DNA of 64,000 nt from Lineus longissimus (taxonomy: Eukaryota; Nemertea; Pilidiophora; Heteronemertea; Lineidae): contig NC_088321.1 of the NCBI RefSeq assembly GCF_910592395.1, forward strand, positions 1,118,001 to 1,182,000, in the 5' to 3' direction. Below the pieces are notes generated by a model. That model did no database searches. It was given only the letters and a program-made list of their open reading frames with translations, and was not told the DNA's origin. This document shows positions 10,224 to 21,052 of the stretch, in pieces; position 1 is the first letter of the stretch; each line of letters opens with the position of its first letter. Made by a program: the position numbers and the translations under genes.

Positions 10224-11441
10224 CTGCTGAGCAATGGAGACACTTGAGGTGCCATCATGGTCTAATGGACGGGTTGTAGTATGATGTCTCTGATTATTTC
10301 AACATTGCTAAGGTTCGGAAAAGCTCTAGATATTTCTTCACTTTGGACTCAGCGAAGTTAAAACTGAACTTGCGTTATTAAGTTGATTATTGGATCAATA
10401 CCAAAACATCTGATTTCTATTCCCTACGCCGTTTTTGAAAGCACAAGGCGTCTTATTTCTTCAGTATTAAAGTATTAGGCGGTTTTTCCAATTTTGTTTC
10501 GCATCGAACATCGTAACAGACGCGTTGTTCGTTATTTTCAGCACTCACAACTTGATCCCGGCCTGGGTAACTTTTCACGCCTCAAGAGTGCATGCCGAGG
10601 TTGGACTTAAATGACCATCTGTATTATTAAGGGCAATATTACCAAGCTGTCGGCTGCCCAGTCACCTCCTATTCTACATATAAAGTAGTTTCCGTCAACT
10701 GATTGCTCAAAAAACAAAAAGATTCAAAATCTGACGAAAATATCACGCTATTCCGATGTTGACTCCGATTTGACCGAGTTCGCCCTCCATTGGTCAATCA
10801 ACTACAAGTGGACCGATGCACGTGTACGGCGCTGTCTGGAGTCAGTGATCTTCACTGTACTGTGACTTCTTGCTGTAGATATATACTTTTCTTTGTCGTA
10901 AAGCGAATTGGGGAGAGCCCCAATCAACCTCGGTGGCGGATGACGTCACTTGATGTTCTCGAATAATAAGAGAAATGGGAAAGAAAGCGTAATTTGCAAG
11001 TCATTAGCCACCGAAATCTCGGTAAAACAACTCTAACTTCACTGCCCCAAGTGACCCTCGTCGCGAAACTCCGCTGGAGCGGGAAAAAAATTCGGACGCT
11101 AGAACAAGATTTAATAATCGTCAAAAACTTTCAGAAGTATAGTGTGCAAATGAAACTGTTCTTAAGAAGAATAAAACTATTGAAGTAAAACGCCGCTCAT
11201 TTCTTTAACGTCACCCTGATAGAAAGACGGTACGTCATTTCCAGCGTATGTCTTGACTTTTGTCCCGTGATTTGAGCGACCTGCCGTACTGGGATATCCC
11301 GCGCTTTGCCTGACCAACCTGGCTTCATGAACGTGTCAGAAGCATGGAATTTTCTATGGACAATTGTGTTCAGCGAAGTAAGAAAATAAAACATCCTGCC
11401 AATAAACGAATAGACGTTTAGCTATGCAGTATCGAGCCCTG
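10224..11441. other. Module-A 5' intron or upstream region, no exon found
   Basis: Aligns with module B 18704-19905 nearly throughout; module C lacks most of it (a deletion joins 25849 to sequence equivalent to 11620). No conserved ORF or splice pair was found. Confidence 0.5.
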
Positions 11442-11570
11442 AGCCCGGTTGTTCAGAGCAAGTTTGTCACTAACGCTGGCGTTAGCGTAACTTGGCGTTA
11501 AGTCTAAGGGATAACGCTATGTTATGCTAACGCCAGCGTTAGTGACAAAAGTTGTTTTGAACAACCAGGC
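11442..11570. mobile_element. MITE 'gttgttca' family, copy 2 (129 bp)
   Basis: Ends 'gcccggttgttcaga' and 'gttttgaacaaccaggc' are inverted repeats. Inside are 'actaacgctggcgttagc' and 'gctaacgccagcgttagt', so almost the whole element folds. Module B has the empty site ('tatcaagctctcgtttgtac', 19908). Confidence 0.9.
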
Positions 11571-11623
11571 ACTGGTTTGTACCTAATCAGACGCTTGAAA
11601 CTCCTCATAGCGATTCTGCTATT

Positions 11624-11713
11624 TCAAATTAGCGCTGCGGAGTTCGATAGACATCCTGCCCACGGCGAGCGAGAAGTGTTGTATATCCGTAGATCCAGAG
11701 AGCTGAATATCAT
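11624..11713 (-). CDS. Conserved short coding-like segment of module A
   Basis: Minus-strand frame from the ATG at 11713 to the TGA at 11624: 'MIFSSLDLRIYNTSRSPWAG' and on to 'CLSNSAALI'. The same frame in B and C keeps 'DLR', 'NTS', 'GCL' and 'AALI'. D-L-R is encoded by gat-cta-cgg, gac-ctg-cgg and gac-cta-cga, so all changes there are silent. A 3-nt indel separates A from B. This pattern suggests coding, perhaps an early exon of gene A, but no splice pair fits the phase 2 needed by the PAN-like exon. Confidence 0.35.
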   Translation of the reverse strand: MIFSSLDLRIYNTSRSPWAGCLSNSAALI

Positions 11714-11814
11714 ACGCTTAATTGTTGAAATAATTGAAAGTAAAGATGTTTTTGAGGCCACGATCTGAATCGATTGATATCGATTGTACTATACTCGTAG
11801 TGAAATGCCATCAA

Positions 11815-12150
11815 TTCATCTATTTATTTATTTATTCGTACACGAAGAAAGTACAGTGGAAGAAGAGGTGGAATTTCGTGCAGCGTGCGTAAATACATGC
11901 TGATGCGATGCAAAAAGTACAATAGAGTACAAAGATTACACTATATTTTGATTACGAACTGGTAATCACATCTATCATTTCATTTTGCTCACATGTACTC
12001 CAGTCTCACCTGTCCTTCATTGTTAAAATCACTCGTATTTTCGCAGTGTCATACGTTTGGACCTTATACAGCTGCCTAAGCTCGTCTACTTTGAGTAGGT
12101 TATGCTAATTTATCCTAAGTTGTCCACAATTCAGGATTATGTTGCTCCCC
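11815..12150 (-). mobile_element. Probable LINE 3' end inserted in module A
   Basis: Absent from the matching places in B (20170) and C (26045). On the minus strand it ends in 'gaataaataaataaa', a tail typical of LINE 3' ends. No reverse-transcriptase motif remains, so the class is inferred only from the tail and the insertion pattern. Confidence 0.45.
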
Positions 12151-12254
12151 ACATTTGATCGACTACTAGTAATTTCAAGAGTTGCATAAGTTCCTTAAAC
12201 TCTACATCGACCACGTCGATGAATGATGCTAGACGTATATACAGGGTGTTAATG

Positions 12255-12672
12255 ATAGCCCAGGCACCATGCATGTCCACACCATGCATGTCCAGATACC
12301 ATGCATGTCCAGGTACCATGCTTGTCCAGGCACCATGCATGTCCAGGCACCATGCATGTCCGGGCACCATGCATGTCCAGGCACCATGCATGTCCAGGCA
12401 CCATGCAAGTCCAGGCACTATGCATGTTCAGGCACATTGCATGTCCAGGCACCATGCTTCTCCAGGCACCGTGCATGTCCAGACACCATGCAAGTTCAGG
12501 TACATTGCATGTCCAGGCACCGTGCTTGTCAAGATACCATGCATGTCCTGGCACCATGCATGTCCAGGCACCATGCATGTCCAGGCACCATGCTTGTCCA
12601 GGCACCATGCATGTCCAGGCACTATGCATGTCCGGGCACCATGCATGTCCAGGCAACACGCATATCCAGGAT
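12255..12672. repeat. 17-bp tandem array of module A, about 24 units
   Basis: The unit 'caggcaccatgcatgtc' is repeated with substitutions (cttgtcc, acattgc, acaccat). As 17 is not a multiple of 3 and no phase makes a stop, all six frames stay open with a 17-residue period, producing ORFs of up to 220 codons that are artefacts. It starts just after 'tatacagggtgttaatgata'. Homologous arrays: 20321-21052 and 26115-26392. It lies 5' of gene A and directly before the 3' end of gene B. Confidence 0.95.
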
Positions 12673-12860
12673 GTGAGAAGTATCATTTTGTTCGCATAGG
12701 TCTTGCCAACCCTTGTAAATGGTTAGGGGATCATTTGCAACTGAGCACAATGCGGAAAAAACACTTTTTATTTATTTATTTTTATTTATGGTTTTTTTTA
12801 GTTGTTCGTTCCTTTCTAATCTGTACTTGGTATCATGAATGTCCCGCTATGCGGCTAACG
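12673..12860. other. A-B module junction
   Basis: T-rich 'tttatttattttta' at 12770-12800, then 'tatcatgaatgtcccgctat', which matches 6735 and 22175 and marks the start of module B. No gene. Confidence 0.6.
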
Positions 12861-13867
12861 TCACTTGCAATTTGGAATTGAACAGTCATGTCCAAGGACC
12901 GTACGGTGGTGATGAATTAATGTCCCACTATGCTTCCTGATGTAATGTCTCCGAGAGAGAAGAAATACTCCACTTGTACTGGTAGCAAATATGGGATATG
13001 GGTGATCGCGAGCTGTAAAAGCCAATTTGAAACATGGAACTCTTGTCATCTGCATCAAATTGTTGTCCACTCGAAATGACAATCTAAAAAGTGTCAGGCA
13101 TCGAAATTTCCCTTTTTTCTTCCCTTCGAAAAATATGAATCCGTTGCTGAGGTGATCCCATCCCCCATAATAGATTTTTCTTTTATTGAACTTCTCCTTG
13201 TGAATCTGTTTGTAATAACCATCTTTGTAGTGAAATATAACTACTGACCTTCTCTTTATGAAATAGATAAAAATATTTTCATCCGACCACACTGCCTGGT
13301 GAGGTGGCCGGAGCGGATTTTTTTCAGCTGGGACGGACGTGATTAAACTTGGATGAGTAAATGCAATATCTTGTGCGGAGCGATGGTCAATTTCAAAAAG
13401 AATTAAATCGATATCAGGCTTGTGGTGTTTGGTTGTTCTGGTAAGACTTTGAGTCCAAACTACCACATGACTCATGTCATCTGACATCGCTGGGCTGCAT
13501 CTTAAACCAGTCATTCTGTAGTTCACAGCGACACGAGATACCAACCTTCCTCTATAACTGTATAAATATACAGACAACTTACTGTCGCGAGGTGAATGTA
13601 AGGAGAACACGAGCAGATATGCTTTAAAGCATAAAACATCAGTGACCCGTTCTTGAAGGTCGAAAAGATGTTTTTGTGTAGGAATTGAGCCTGGGTAATA
13701 TGCAATAATGAAAGATGTAGGATTCCACCACCCCGAGAAGCCGCCACATGAATATAAGAGAAAGAACTGTTGCAAAGCACAGTAAACAATACACAGTAAA
13801 TGCTTCGGAGTTGTTTTCATCAATTTAAACGTACGTTGTAACCGAAACGTAGCAAATCTATTCGCAC
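12861..13867 (-). CDS. Gene B terminal exon: beta-propeller-like protein of unknown family
   Basis: The 1007-nt exon starts after 'tttttctcatcttag' (AG at 13868-13869) in phase 1 and stops at 12861, giving 335 codons. The first codons 'GANRFATFRLQRTFKLMKTT' align with genes A and C, so the real coding part begins before the first ATG of the ORF. It shares 'MSDDMSHVVVW', 'FEIDHRSAQDIAFTHP' and 'VVIFHYKDGYYKQIHKEKF' with its paralogues. It ends with 'TVLGHDCSIPNCK', longer than A and similar to C ('MVLGHD'). Small indels against A and C are whole codons. Propeller-like strand pattern; no family or active site recognised. Partner exon: 18417-18703. Confidence 0.72.
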
Positions 13868-13952
13868 CTAAGATGAGAAAAACGCGAAGTTTGGTTACTT
13901 ACCTTCAGCACCGTCAACACGTATTGGGTATCCATATGTAAAAACGTATGTC

Positions 13953-14125
13953 GCATACGGGTAAGTTATTTAAGTCATGTAGCATACGGGTAAGTGATTT
14001 AAGTCATGTCGCATACGGGTAAGTGATTTAAGTCATGTCGCATACGGGTAAGTGATTTAAGTCTTGTAGCATACGGGTAAGTGATTTAAGTCTTGTAGCA
14101 TACGGGTAAGTGATTTAAGTCAGAC
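13953..14125. repeat. 29-bp minisatellite, 6 units
   Basis: 'gcatacgggtaagtgattta' starts at 13953, 13982, 14011, 14040, 14069 and 14098, an exact 29-bp period. Each unit contains 'gggtaagt' on the plus strand, a consensus-like splice donor, antisense to gene B. Module C has a single degenerate unit near 23500. Confidence 0.93.
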
Positions 14126-14611
14126 ATAAAATGAGCTTCAGCTTCGATAACTCGATACACGTCGTGTAGAAGAAGGGTAACCTGATCATTTGACGATGTT
14201 GTTCAATATCATACGTGTGGCTGCCCGTGTGGAATACAGTTCTTACACGTGTCGTCCAAACTACATAAACTGATGACGTCGTACGCAAAATCGACAGTGA
14301 TACGTTATACGGCAGGCAGAAGATTCGACGGTGCTGAAAGACTCTAATATCGCATAAGGCTCACCGTGGGACTTAAGGGGATGCTGCTCCCCGGGAATTC
14401 GGAGACCTATTAGTATTGGCCGAGGTAATGGAAGAGTGCGTCTGTATCCTTCCTCCTCCTCCGATAAGACCCCCAAGTTGGGTATCAATCCTGCTGTTAC
14501 CGTCTTTGTTTGTCCCCGCTCGTCTTAGCAAAACGTTTACACCTATATTATCCTTCGAAACATGAATATTAAATGCTTTTGTTTTACGTGTAATGGCAGT
14601 GTATTTTACGC
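14126..14611. other. Module-B intron sequence conserved with C
   Basis: 14155-14570 aligns with 23740-24060 ('aactgatgacgtcgtacgca', 'ttcgacggtgctgaaag', 'ggagacct.ttag'). Minus-strand ORFs here do not keep frame between B and C, so it is taken as intron. Confidence 0.5.
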
Positions 14612-14782
14612 GCCGGTGTGACGGGGATAGTAGTCCTAGGGCTGATAGTCCGTGTAACAATAGTCCGCATTGCTAAATGTTTTGGTTAGGGTTAGCGGTA
14701 CAATAGATCATGCTGCTTAATTGGTCAAATACAATGCTACCGGACTATGAATCCAGGGGGACTATATCCGCTGTCACACCGG
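14612..14782 (+). mobile_element. MITE 'ccggtgtgac' family, copy 2
   Basis: 171 bp, 'gccggtgtgacggggatagt' to 'ccgctgtcacaccgg'. Differs from the copy at 40774-40944 at only a few positions, so the family moved recently. Its right end abuts the 118-bp satellite. Confidence 0.93.
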
Positions 14783-14804
14783 TCACCGATCCAAAGGTTG
14801 ACCA

Positions 14805-16218
14805 CGCTCGACGTTGCTCAACTTCCACTCTGGGGCCAACGCGCCAACCACTGGGCCATAAAGGAATTCCCTCATGGCCAGCGGGTTAAGCCGTGCCATA
14901 TACCTGGGGGTACTATACACTGCGCTCAACGTTGCTTAACTTCCACTCTGGGGCCAACGCGCCAACCACTGGGCCATAAAGAAATTCCCTCATGGCCAGC
15001 GGGTTAAGCCGTGCTATATACCTGGGGGTACTATACACTGCGCTCAACGTTGCTTAACTTCCACTCTGGGACCAACGCGCCAACCACTGGGCCATAAAGA
15101 AATTCCCTCATGGCCGGCAGGTTAAGCCGTGCCATATACCTGGGGGTACTATACACTGCGCTCAACGTTGCTTAACTTCCACTCTGGGACCAACGCGCCA
15201 ACCACTGGGCCATAAAGAAATTCCCTCATGGCCGGCAGGTTAAGCCGTGCTATATACCTGGGGGTACTATACACTGCGCTCAACGTTGCTTAACTTCCAC
15301 TCTGGGACCAACGCGCCAACCACTGGGCCATAAAGAAATTCCCTCATGGCCAGCGGGTTAAGCCGTGCTATATACCTGGGGGTACTATACACTGCGCTCA
15401 ACGTTGCTTAACTTCCACTCTGGGACCAACGCGCCAACCACTGGGCCATAAAGAAATTCCCTCATGGCCGGCAGGTTAAGCCGTGCCATATACCTGGGGG
15501 TACTATACACTGCGCTCAACGTTGCTTAACTTCCACTCTGGGACCAACGCGCCAACCACTGGGCCATAAAGAAATTCCCTCATGGCCGGCAGGTTAAGCC
15601 GTGCCATATACCTGGGGGTACTATACACTGCGCTCAACGTTGCTTAACTTCCACTCTGGGACCAACGCGCCAACCACTGGGCCATAAAGAAATTCCCTCA
15701 TGGCCAGCGGGTTAAGCCGTGCTATATACCTGGGGGTACTATACACTGCGCTCAACGTTGCTTAACTTCCACTCTGGGGCCAACGCGCCAACCACTGGGC
15801 CATAAAGAAATTCCCTCATGGCCAGCGGGTTAAGCCGTGCCATATACCTGGGGGTACTATACACTGCGCTCAACGTTGCTTAACTTCCACTCTGGGGCCA
15901 ACGCGCCAACCACTGGGCCATAAAGAAATTCCCTCATGGCCAGCGGGTTAAGCCGTGCCATATACCTGGGGGTACTATACACTGCGCTCAACGTTGCTTA
16001 ACTTCCACTCTGGGGCCAACGCGCCAACCACTGGGCCATAAAGAAATTCCCTCATGGACAGCGGGTTAAGCCGTGCCATATACCTGGGGGTACTATACAC
16101 TGCGCTCAACGTTGCTTAACTTCCACTCTGGGGCCAACGCGCCAACCACTGGGCCATAAAGGAATTCCCTCATGGCCGGCGGGTTAAGCCGTGCCATATA
16201 CCTGGGGGTACTATACAA
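14805..16218. repeat. 118-bp satellite, 12 units
   Basis: 'cgctcaacgttgcttaactt' begins at 14923, 15041, 15159 and so on every 118 bp to 16103, with a diverged first unit at 14805. Interior units are almost identical. Diagnostic sites (ggggcc/gggacc, ccagcggg/ccggcagg, gccat/gctat) come in blocks, showing local unit copying. The first and last units share 'aaaggaatt' where interior units read 'aaagaaatt'. Confidence 0.97.
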
Positions 16219-17361
16219 GCAGCATCCCCTAAAGTTCAACGGGGAGCGATATGCGATTTCCAAACTTATAAATCATATAAAGCATTGATATCGATAAGCT
16301 TTCTGTGACGGTAGACGTGCAGAGGATAGATGAATAGTCAGTGGTAGTCTCCGTGCATTCCCTTTCTTTCCCACCCGCGTCGTCAATGATGATCATCGTT
16401 GCCAAGTCTCACTCGATCGACTGACTCTGCCGCAGTGGGTTCCCCAGCCACCTTTCAACAATGGAAACAATGGACGGCCAACAATGGTCATAATGGGACG
16501 TATCTAAGGTTGGGGACGCATGCGCGCAATATCATTACGCGTTCGACTTTTCAAAATAGTTGACAGGGGATCGTTTCAGTTCTTTCGTCCCCGTTTTGTA
16601 AGAATACGATCAACTCATAAAACTAAAACAAAACAAAAAGAGGTTTTTCTTTGCCTGAGCGACGCCGAGGATGGGGAAATAGATTCGTGCGAGAAATCCT
16701 CAAATCCTGTAAGAAGTGGGCGCCTCTTCGTGCGTGATCAGTCGTGCTGTCACCTCATCATGGATCACAGCAACACTGAGCGCCCGTGACTGCGCCATTC
16801 ATTGTTAAAATTTTTATCTTTGTTACTTACACAACAGTTTGTCACAAATACACTTCACAGTGTAATGAAAAACCTATCTCGGCATCCTTGCAATGATTTT
16901 TTATCGAAACATAACAAGGAGGGCTTTTCAATCCACGTTACGTCCACACACTGGATCAGTGTGTGGACGATCAAACTGTGGCAGAGGGATATGAGAATAT
17001 CAATGGGTCTATCTAAACTTCGAAATAGGCCCGATCACCGGGAGAGTGGCAGGAGACACGAACCGGGCCCTCGTCACTACGTAGAGGAAGACCAGATGGT
17101 CGATAGTAAAAAATCTATTTCTTGGTCGACTCCAGGTGTGCTGACCTGACACAAATGCACTGTGCACGTCGAGTAGAAGAAGAGTAACCTGATCATTTGG
17201 CGAGGTTTGCCATATCAATTTAGTCCGTGTTTCGACTTTTTTTCATTGGCCACCCGTTTATGAGTGTGCGTCTGACGGATTTCCCGCCCCATTGGGTCGG
17301 CGGTGAAAGGATGTGACTTTAGGATTGACAAATACTGCCGGTGAGCCGACATGTTTTTAAC
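16219..17361. other. Module-B intron, partly B-specific
   Basis: 16245-16300 matches A and C, and 17136-17361 matches A. 16380-17040 has no counterpart in A. It contains a plus-strand ORF of 89 codons starting in 'acgcatgcgcgcaa', an NRF1-like palindromic core, and a second ORF of 115 codons. Neither shows a family motif; not called as genes. Confidence 0.4.
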
Positions 17362-17455
17362 CCTGCAACCTCAAGCATTCCTACAGTATCGGTGTCCAAG
17401 AGAAGAAGGTTAATCCAGTATTGGGGAAGCTGTTGGCGTATAATACGATACATAT
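17362..17455 (-). CDS. Gene B optional exon candidate (homologue of 9174-9266)
   Basis: The acceptor 'tcagcag' followed by 'atatgtatcgtattatacgc' is conserved with A and reads 'DMYRIIRQQLPQYWINLLLL' in phase 1. The likely donor is shifted by one base relative to A, which would break the join to the terminal exon. The exon is either dead in B or not an exon. Confidence 0.25.
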
Positions 17456-18416
17456 CTGCTGACATCTCTAGTACAAAAAATATTCAAATTTGATCCAATT
17501 CTACCTCAGTAAACACAAAGCTCGCAAAGTCTGCGGACACAAAAAGCAGTTGTTAAGGCATATTTCATAGTTATGAGAGCCAAGCATCGCCACACAAATT
17601 TTAGCCACCTCGCAGAATAATAGAAACGAAGGTATCGCAAAATTTCGTTTGCGATGAGTTTGCGATGTTTTGCGATGCAAGACGACGCGAGGTCGATAAG
17701 ATATTACAAGGTTTGTGTTGGAGGTATTTGGCGTCGAGTCGTGAAGAGGGACGCATCCTGCATGATCGCGATCAAGTGGTTAATTCCGAGGGAGGTACTG
17801 GACCTATGACCCTGTTCTTCGAAATTCTTAGTTAAAGGGCCAACCCAGGAATAAGATATGTTGGTTTTGCATGCAAAACCGGCTTCCAGCAGGACCGCAA
17901 CTTCTCCGAACAGGATCATTGAAACTTCATTGAACTGAAATAAACAATGTGCTTGAACGGGGTGTAGCCTTAGACCTGCTTGAAATTGACAAGCAATACT
18001 GTCGGAAGTCTTCGACAGATATCACGTTATTGTGATATACAAGTGTCGGCGCATGGTGTCGAGCAGAGGTACTATCCTCCTGGCTAAGTACATTCCACGT
18101 CCAGTTGTCCCTTTAAGGCCGAAGTTACATAGACCTCATTCGTTCATTTACCACGAGTCACTTTCCTGGTTTTTCTTTCATTCCTCGGTGAATGCACGCC
18201 ACAAGGCCGTGCATTCACAGGGGAAAGAAAGCAAAAGGGGGAAATGAGTCCTGGGAAATGAACGAATGAGGTCTTTGTAACTTCGGCCTTGTGTCTCATG
18301 CGATACAGTTTTACGATCAGAATGATGATACGATTTGACGCTTGCGGATTCAACTACGAAAAGTTCTATAAGTCTGCAGGGTCACCCATGATATATAATA
18401 GCTTTTTGGTCCTTAC

Positions 18417-18703
18417 CTTCTCTTTCCATCCAGATTTCACTTCCATCTTTGTTATATTTTGTACCCGTCGCATTATGCTGTGAGTCGTGTATTGTGCACG
18501 TAGTTTGTGCCTTGCATTCAAAACTAAAACCTATCACTCGTTTTCCCGATGGTAGAAAACTAGAGCACTCTAGTAGAGACCTCGTCAGAGATACCTCCTT
18601 CGTGGTGGGAGAGCCTTCCCACTGTACTCGCTCAAAGATTGTGGAAGAATTGACCATATGGAATGACAAAATTGAATACATAGCCTTGTGTATGCATAAT
18701 GCA
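18417..18703 (-). CDS. Gene B PAN/Apple-like exon (287 nt)
   Basis: Acceptor 'ttgctcagcag' and donor GAAG/GTAAGG; phase 2 in, phase 1 out with a final G. Core residues 'FERVQWEGSP', 'LTRSLLECSSFLPSG', 'IGFSFECKAQTTCTIHD' and 'IWMERE' match the PAN/Apple pattern with the outer cysteine pair. An extra Cys occurs in 'FECK'. Length differs from A by nine and from C by six nt. A direct join to the terminal exon at 13867 gives a Gly codon (G+GT). First exon not found. Confidence 0.65.
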
Positions 18704-19909
18704 CTGCTGAGCAATGGAGACACTTGAGGTGCCATCATGGTCTAATGGATGGGTTGTAGTATGATGTCTCTGATTATTTCAACATTGCTAAGGTTCGGAA
18801 AAGCTCTAGATATTTCTTCACTTTGGACTCAGCGAAGTTAAAACTGAACTTATTAAGTTGATTATTGAACCAATATCAAAACGTCTGATTTCTATTCTCT
18901 GCGACGGTTTTTAAAGAACAAGGCGTCTTATTCCTTCAGGATTAAAGTATTAAACGGTTTTTCCAGTTTTGTTTCACATCGAACATCGTAAAAGACGCGT
19001 TGTTCGTTATTTTCAGTAGTAATAACTTGATCCTGGCCTGGGTAACCTTTCGCGACTCTCAAGATCATGCTGAGATTGGACTTAAAAGGATTATATAGGT
19101 ATTATCAAGGGCAATATTACCAAGCTGTCGGCTGCCCAGTCACCTCTGATTCTACACATTAAGTACATGTAGTTTCCATAAAAAAATGCACTAAGAAAGG
19201 AAAACAATTCAAAATCTTACTCAATTATCACGCTATTGAGATGTTGACCCCGATTGGACCCGAGCAACTCCTTCTCGAGTCAATCCTCTCCACGTGGACC
19301 GAAGTTCTTGTAAGGCGTTGCCCGAGGCTATGAATCTACACTGTGACGTCTTGCTGTAGATAGAGAGTTTTCCTTGTTGCTATGCGAATCGGGGAGAGCC
19401 CAAATCAACCTCGGTGGCAGTTGACGTTTCTTGCTGCTGATTTTCAGCTCACACAACACTGCGTACATTCGTCATCTTTTCCTAACCTCGCTCCGAAAAT
19501 CCGGAAAAAGGTGAAATCGGAAAGAAAATGCGTAATTTGCAAGGCGGCAGCCTCCAAAATCTCGGCAAAACAATAATGCCTTCACAACCCGTAGTGACCG
19601 TGTAGACTCGTTAAAAACTTCCCCAAGTATAGTGTGCGAATATAACAGATGAAAAAAAACCTATTGAAGTAAAAAGCCGCCCATTCCTTTAACGTCACCC
19701 TGATAGCACGACGCTACGACATTGCCAGTGCGTGTCTGGATTTGATTAGCGACCCGCTAAACTGAGAATTCCTTGGCTTCGCCTGACTCACTAGGCAATG
19801 CTTGAACGTGACAGAAGCATGGATTTTCCTGTTTATAAACGTATTTAGCGAAGTAAGGTAAACAACTTGCCTACATTGTATAACCGAGAACACTTTTAGC
19901 TCTGCGGTA
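18704..19909. other. Module-B upstream or intron region, no exon found
   Basis: Close alignment with module A 10224-11620. ORFs on either strand are not kept between the two copies. Confidence 0.5.
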
Positions 19910-20077
19910 TCAAGCTCTCGTTTGTACCTTCTTCAGATGCTTGAACCCATTTACAGCATTGGTTCTGCTATTTTGAATTAGTGCTGCGAAGTTCAATTTT
20001 AGACATCCTGCCCACGGTGAGTGAGAAGTATTGCATTTCCGCAGGTCCAGAGAGCAGCATATCATACGCTTAAACAT
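19910..20077 (-). CDS. Conserved short coding-like segment of module B
   Basis: Frame from ATG 20077: 'MFKRMICCSLDLRKCNTSHS' then 'PWAGCLKLNFAALI', continuing open to the TGA at 19910. Homologous frames in A and C end at 'AALI'. Silent differences in D-L-R and N-T-S and a 3-nt indel against A argue for past or present coding. A donor AAG/GTACAA is possible, but its phase does not fit the PAN-like exon. Confidence 0.35.
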   Translation of the reverse strand: MFKRMICCSLDLRKCNTSHSPWAGCLKLNFAALIQNSRTNAVNGFKHLKKVQTRA

Positions 20078-20320
20078 GTTGAAATAGTTGAAAGAAACGA
20101 TGTTATTTGAACCACGATCTCAATCGACCGATATCGATTGTACATTGATTGATTACACATACAATTTTTTGATATGTGAATTGCGATCAATACGATTATC
20201 ATTGCCGTGCCATTTTTTTCTATTCTACGTCGATCTGAAAGATGAATGATGCTACTAGTATATATACAGTGTGTAAATGAAACCTCAGAAAATAGGTGGA
20301 ATGAAGATTTTGCATGCCTA

Positions 20321-21052
20321 GTTACCATGCATGTCCAAGCACCATGCATGACAAAGCGCAGTGCATTTCAAAGCATCATGCGTGTCCAGGCACAATGCAT
20401 GTATATGTCAAAGCACCATGCTTGCCTGGCACTATGTTCGTCCAGGCACCATGCATGTCCAGGCACCAAGCATGTCCAGGCACCAAGCATGTACAAGCAC
20501 CACACATGTCCAGGCAGAACGCATGTCCAGGCACCATGCATGTCCGAGCACAACGCATGTCCAGGCACAACGCATGTCCAGGCACCACGCATGTCCGAGC
20601 ACAACGCATGTCCAGGCACCACGCATGTCCAAGCACAACGCATGTCCAGGCACTAAGCATGTACAAGCACCACGCATGTCCAGGCACAATGCATGTCCAG
20701 GCACAACGCATGTCCAAGCACCACGCATGTCCAGGCACAACGCATGTCCTGGCACCACGCATGTCCAGGCACAACGCATGTCCAGGCACAACGCATGTCC
20801 AAGCACCACGCATGTCCAGGCACAACGCATGTCCTGGCACCACGCATGTCCTGGCACCACGCATGTCCAGGCACAACGCATGTCCAAGCACCACGCATGT
20901 CCAGGCACAACGCATGTCCTGGCACCACGCATGTCCAGGCACAACGCATGTCCAGGCACCACGCATGTCCAGGCACAACGCATGTCCAAGCACCACGCAT
21001 GTCCAGGCACCAAGCATGTCCAAGCACCATGTATGTCCAAGCACCAAGTGGA
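20321..21052. repeat. 17-bp tandem array of module B, about 42 units
   Basis: Same unit family as 12255-12672, here with variants 'caggcacaacgcatgtc' and 'caagcaccacgcatgtc' that alternate in blocks. All six frames are open over about 600-700 bp; the resulting ORFs of up to 247 codons are not genes. Lies 5' of gene B. Confidence 0.95.

Larger units (their letters stand above)
6540..12672 (-). repeat. Segmental duplication, module A
   Basis: Left-edge sequence (about 6540, 'ggatacagatgatcacgaca') matches 21965 in module C. The right edge is a 17-bp array, as in B and C. Between them, blocks align with B and C in the same order: terminal exon, PAN-like exon and conserved 5' segment. Insertions found only here are a SINE with nested MITE (6788-7288), a LINE tail (8432-8750), a dispersed repeat (9332-9612), a MITE (11442-11570) and a probable LINE 3' end (about 11815-12150). 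Confidence 0.85.
12840..21052 (-). repeat. Segmental duplication, module B
   Basis: Same order of blocks as A and C. B-specific material is the 29-bp array (13953-14125), the MITE plus 118-bp satellite (14575-16250) and about 0.6 kb near 16380-17040. At 8.2 kb it is the longest module. Confidence 0.85.

Noticed and set aside
10994-11188. Small ORFs in the region upstream of the PAN-like exon (also 11197-11394)
   Set aside because: The frames are not kept in module B, and module C lacks the region.
12219-12881. Long ORFs on both strands across the 17-bp arrays (also 20246-21111 and 26035-26498)
   Set aside because: The 17-bp unit has no stop in any phase, so every frame stays open with a 17-residue period. 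There is no non-repeat coding sequence attached.
13953-16218. Regularly spaced repeats that could suggest a CRISPR array
   Set aside because: Units are contiguous without unique spacers, and the window is eukaryotic with no cas genes.
17845-17935. Candidate exon after 'tttatttcag' in B and at 24480-24560 in C ('FNEVS.ILFGEVA.LLEA')
   Set aside because: The acceptor and the sequence are conserved, but joining it to the PAN-like exon in phase 1 gives an immediate stop, and no donor is conserved.
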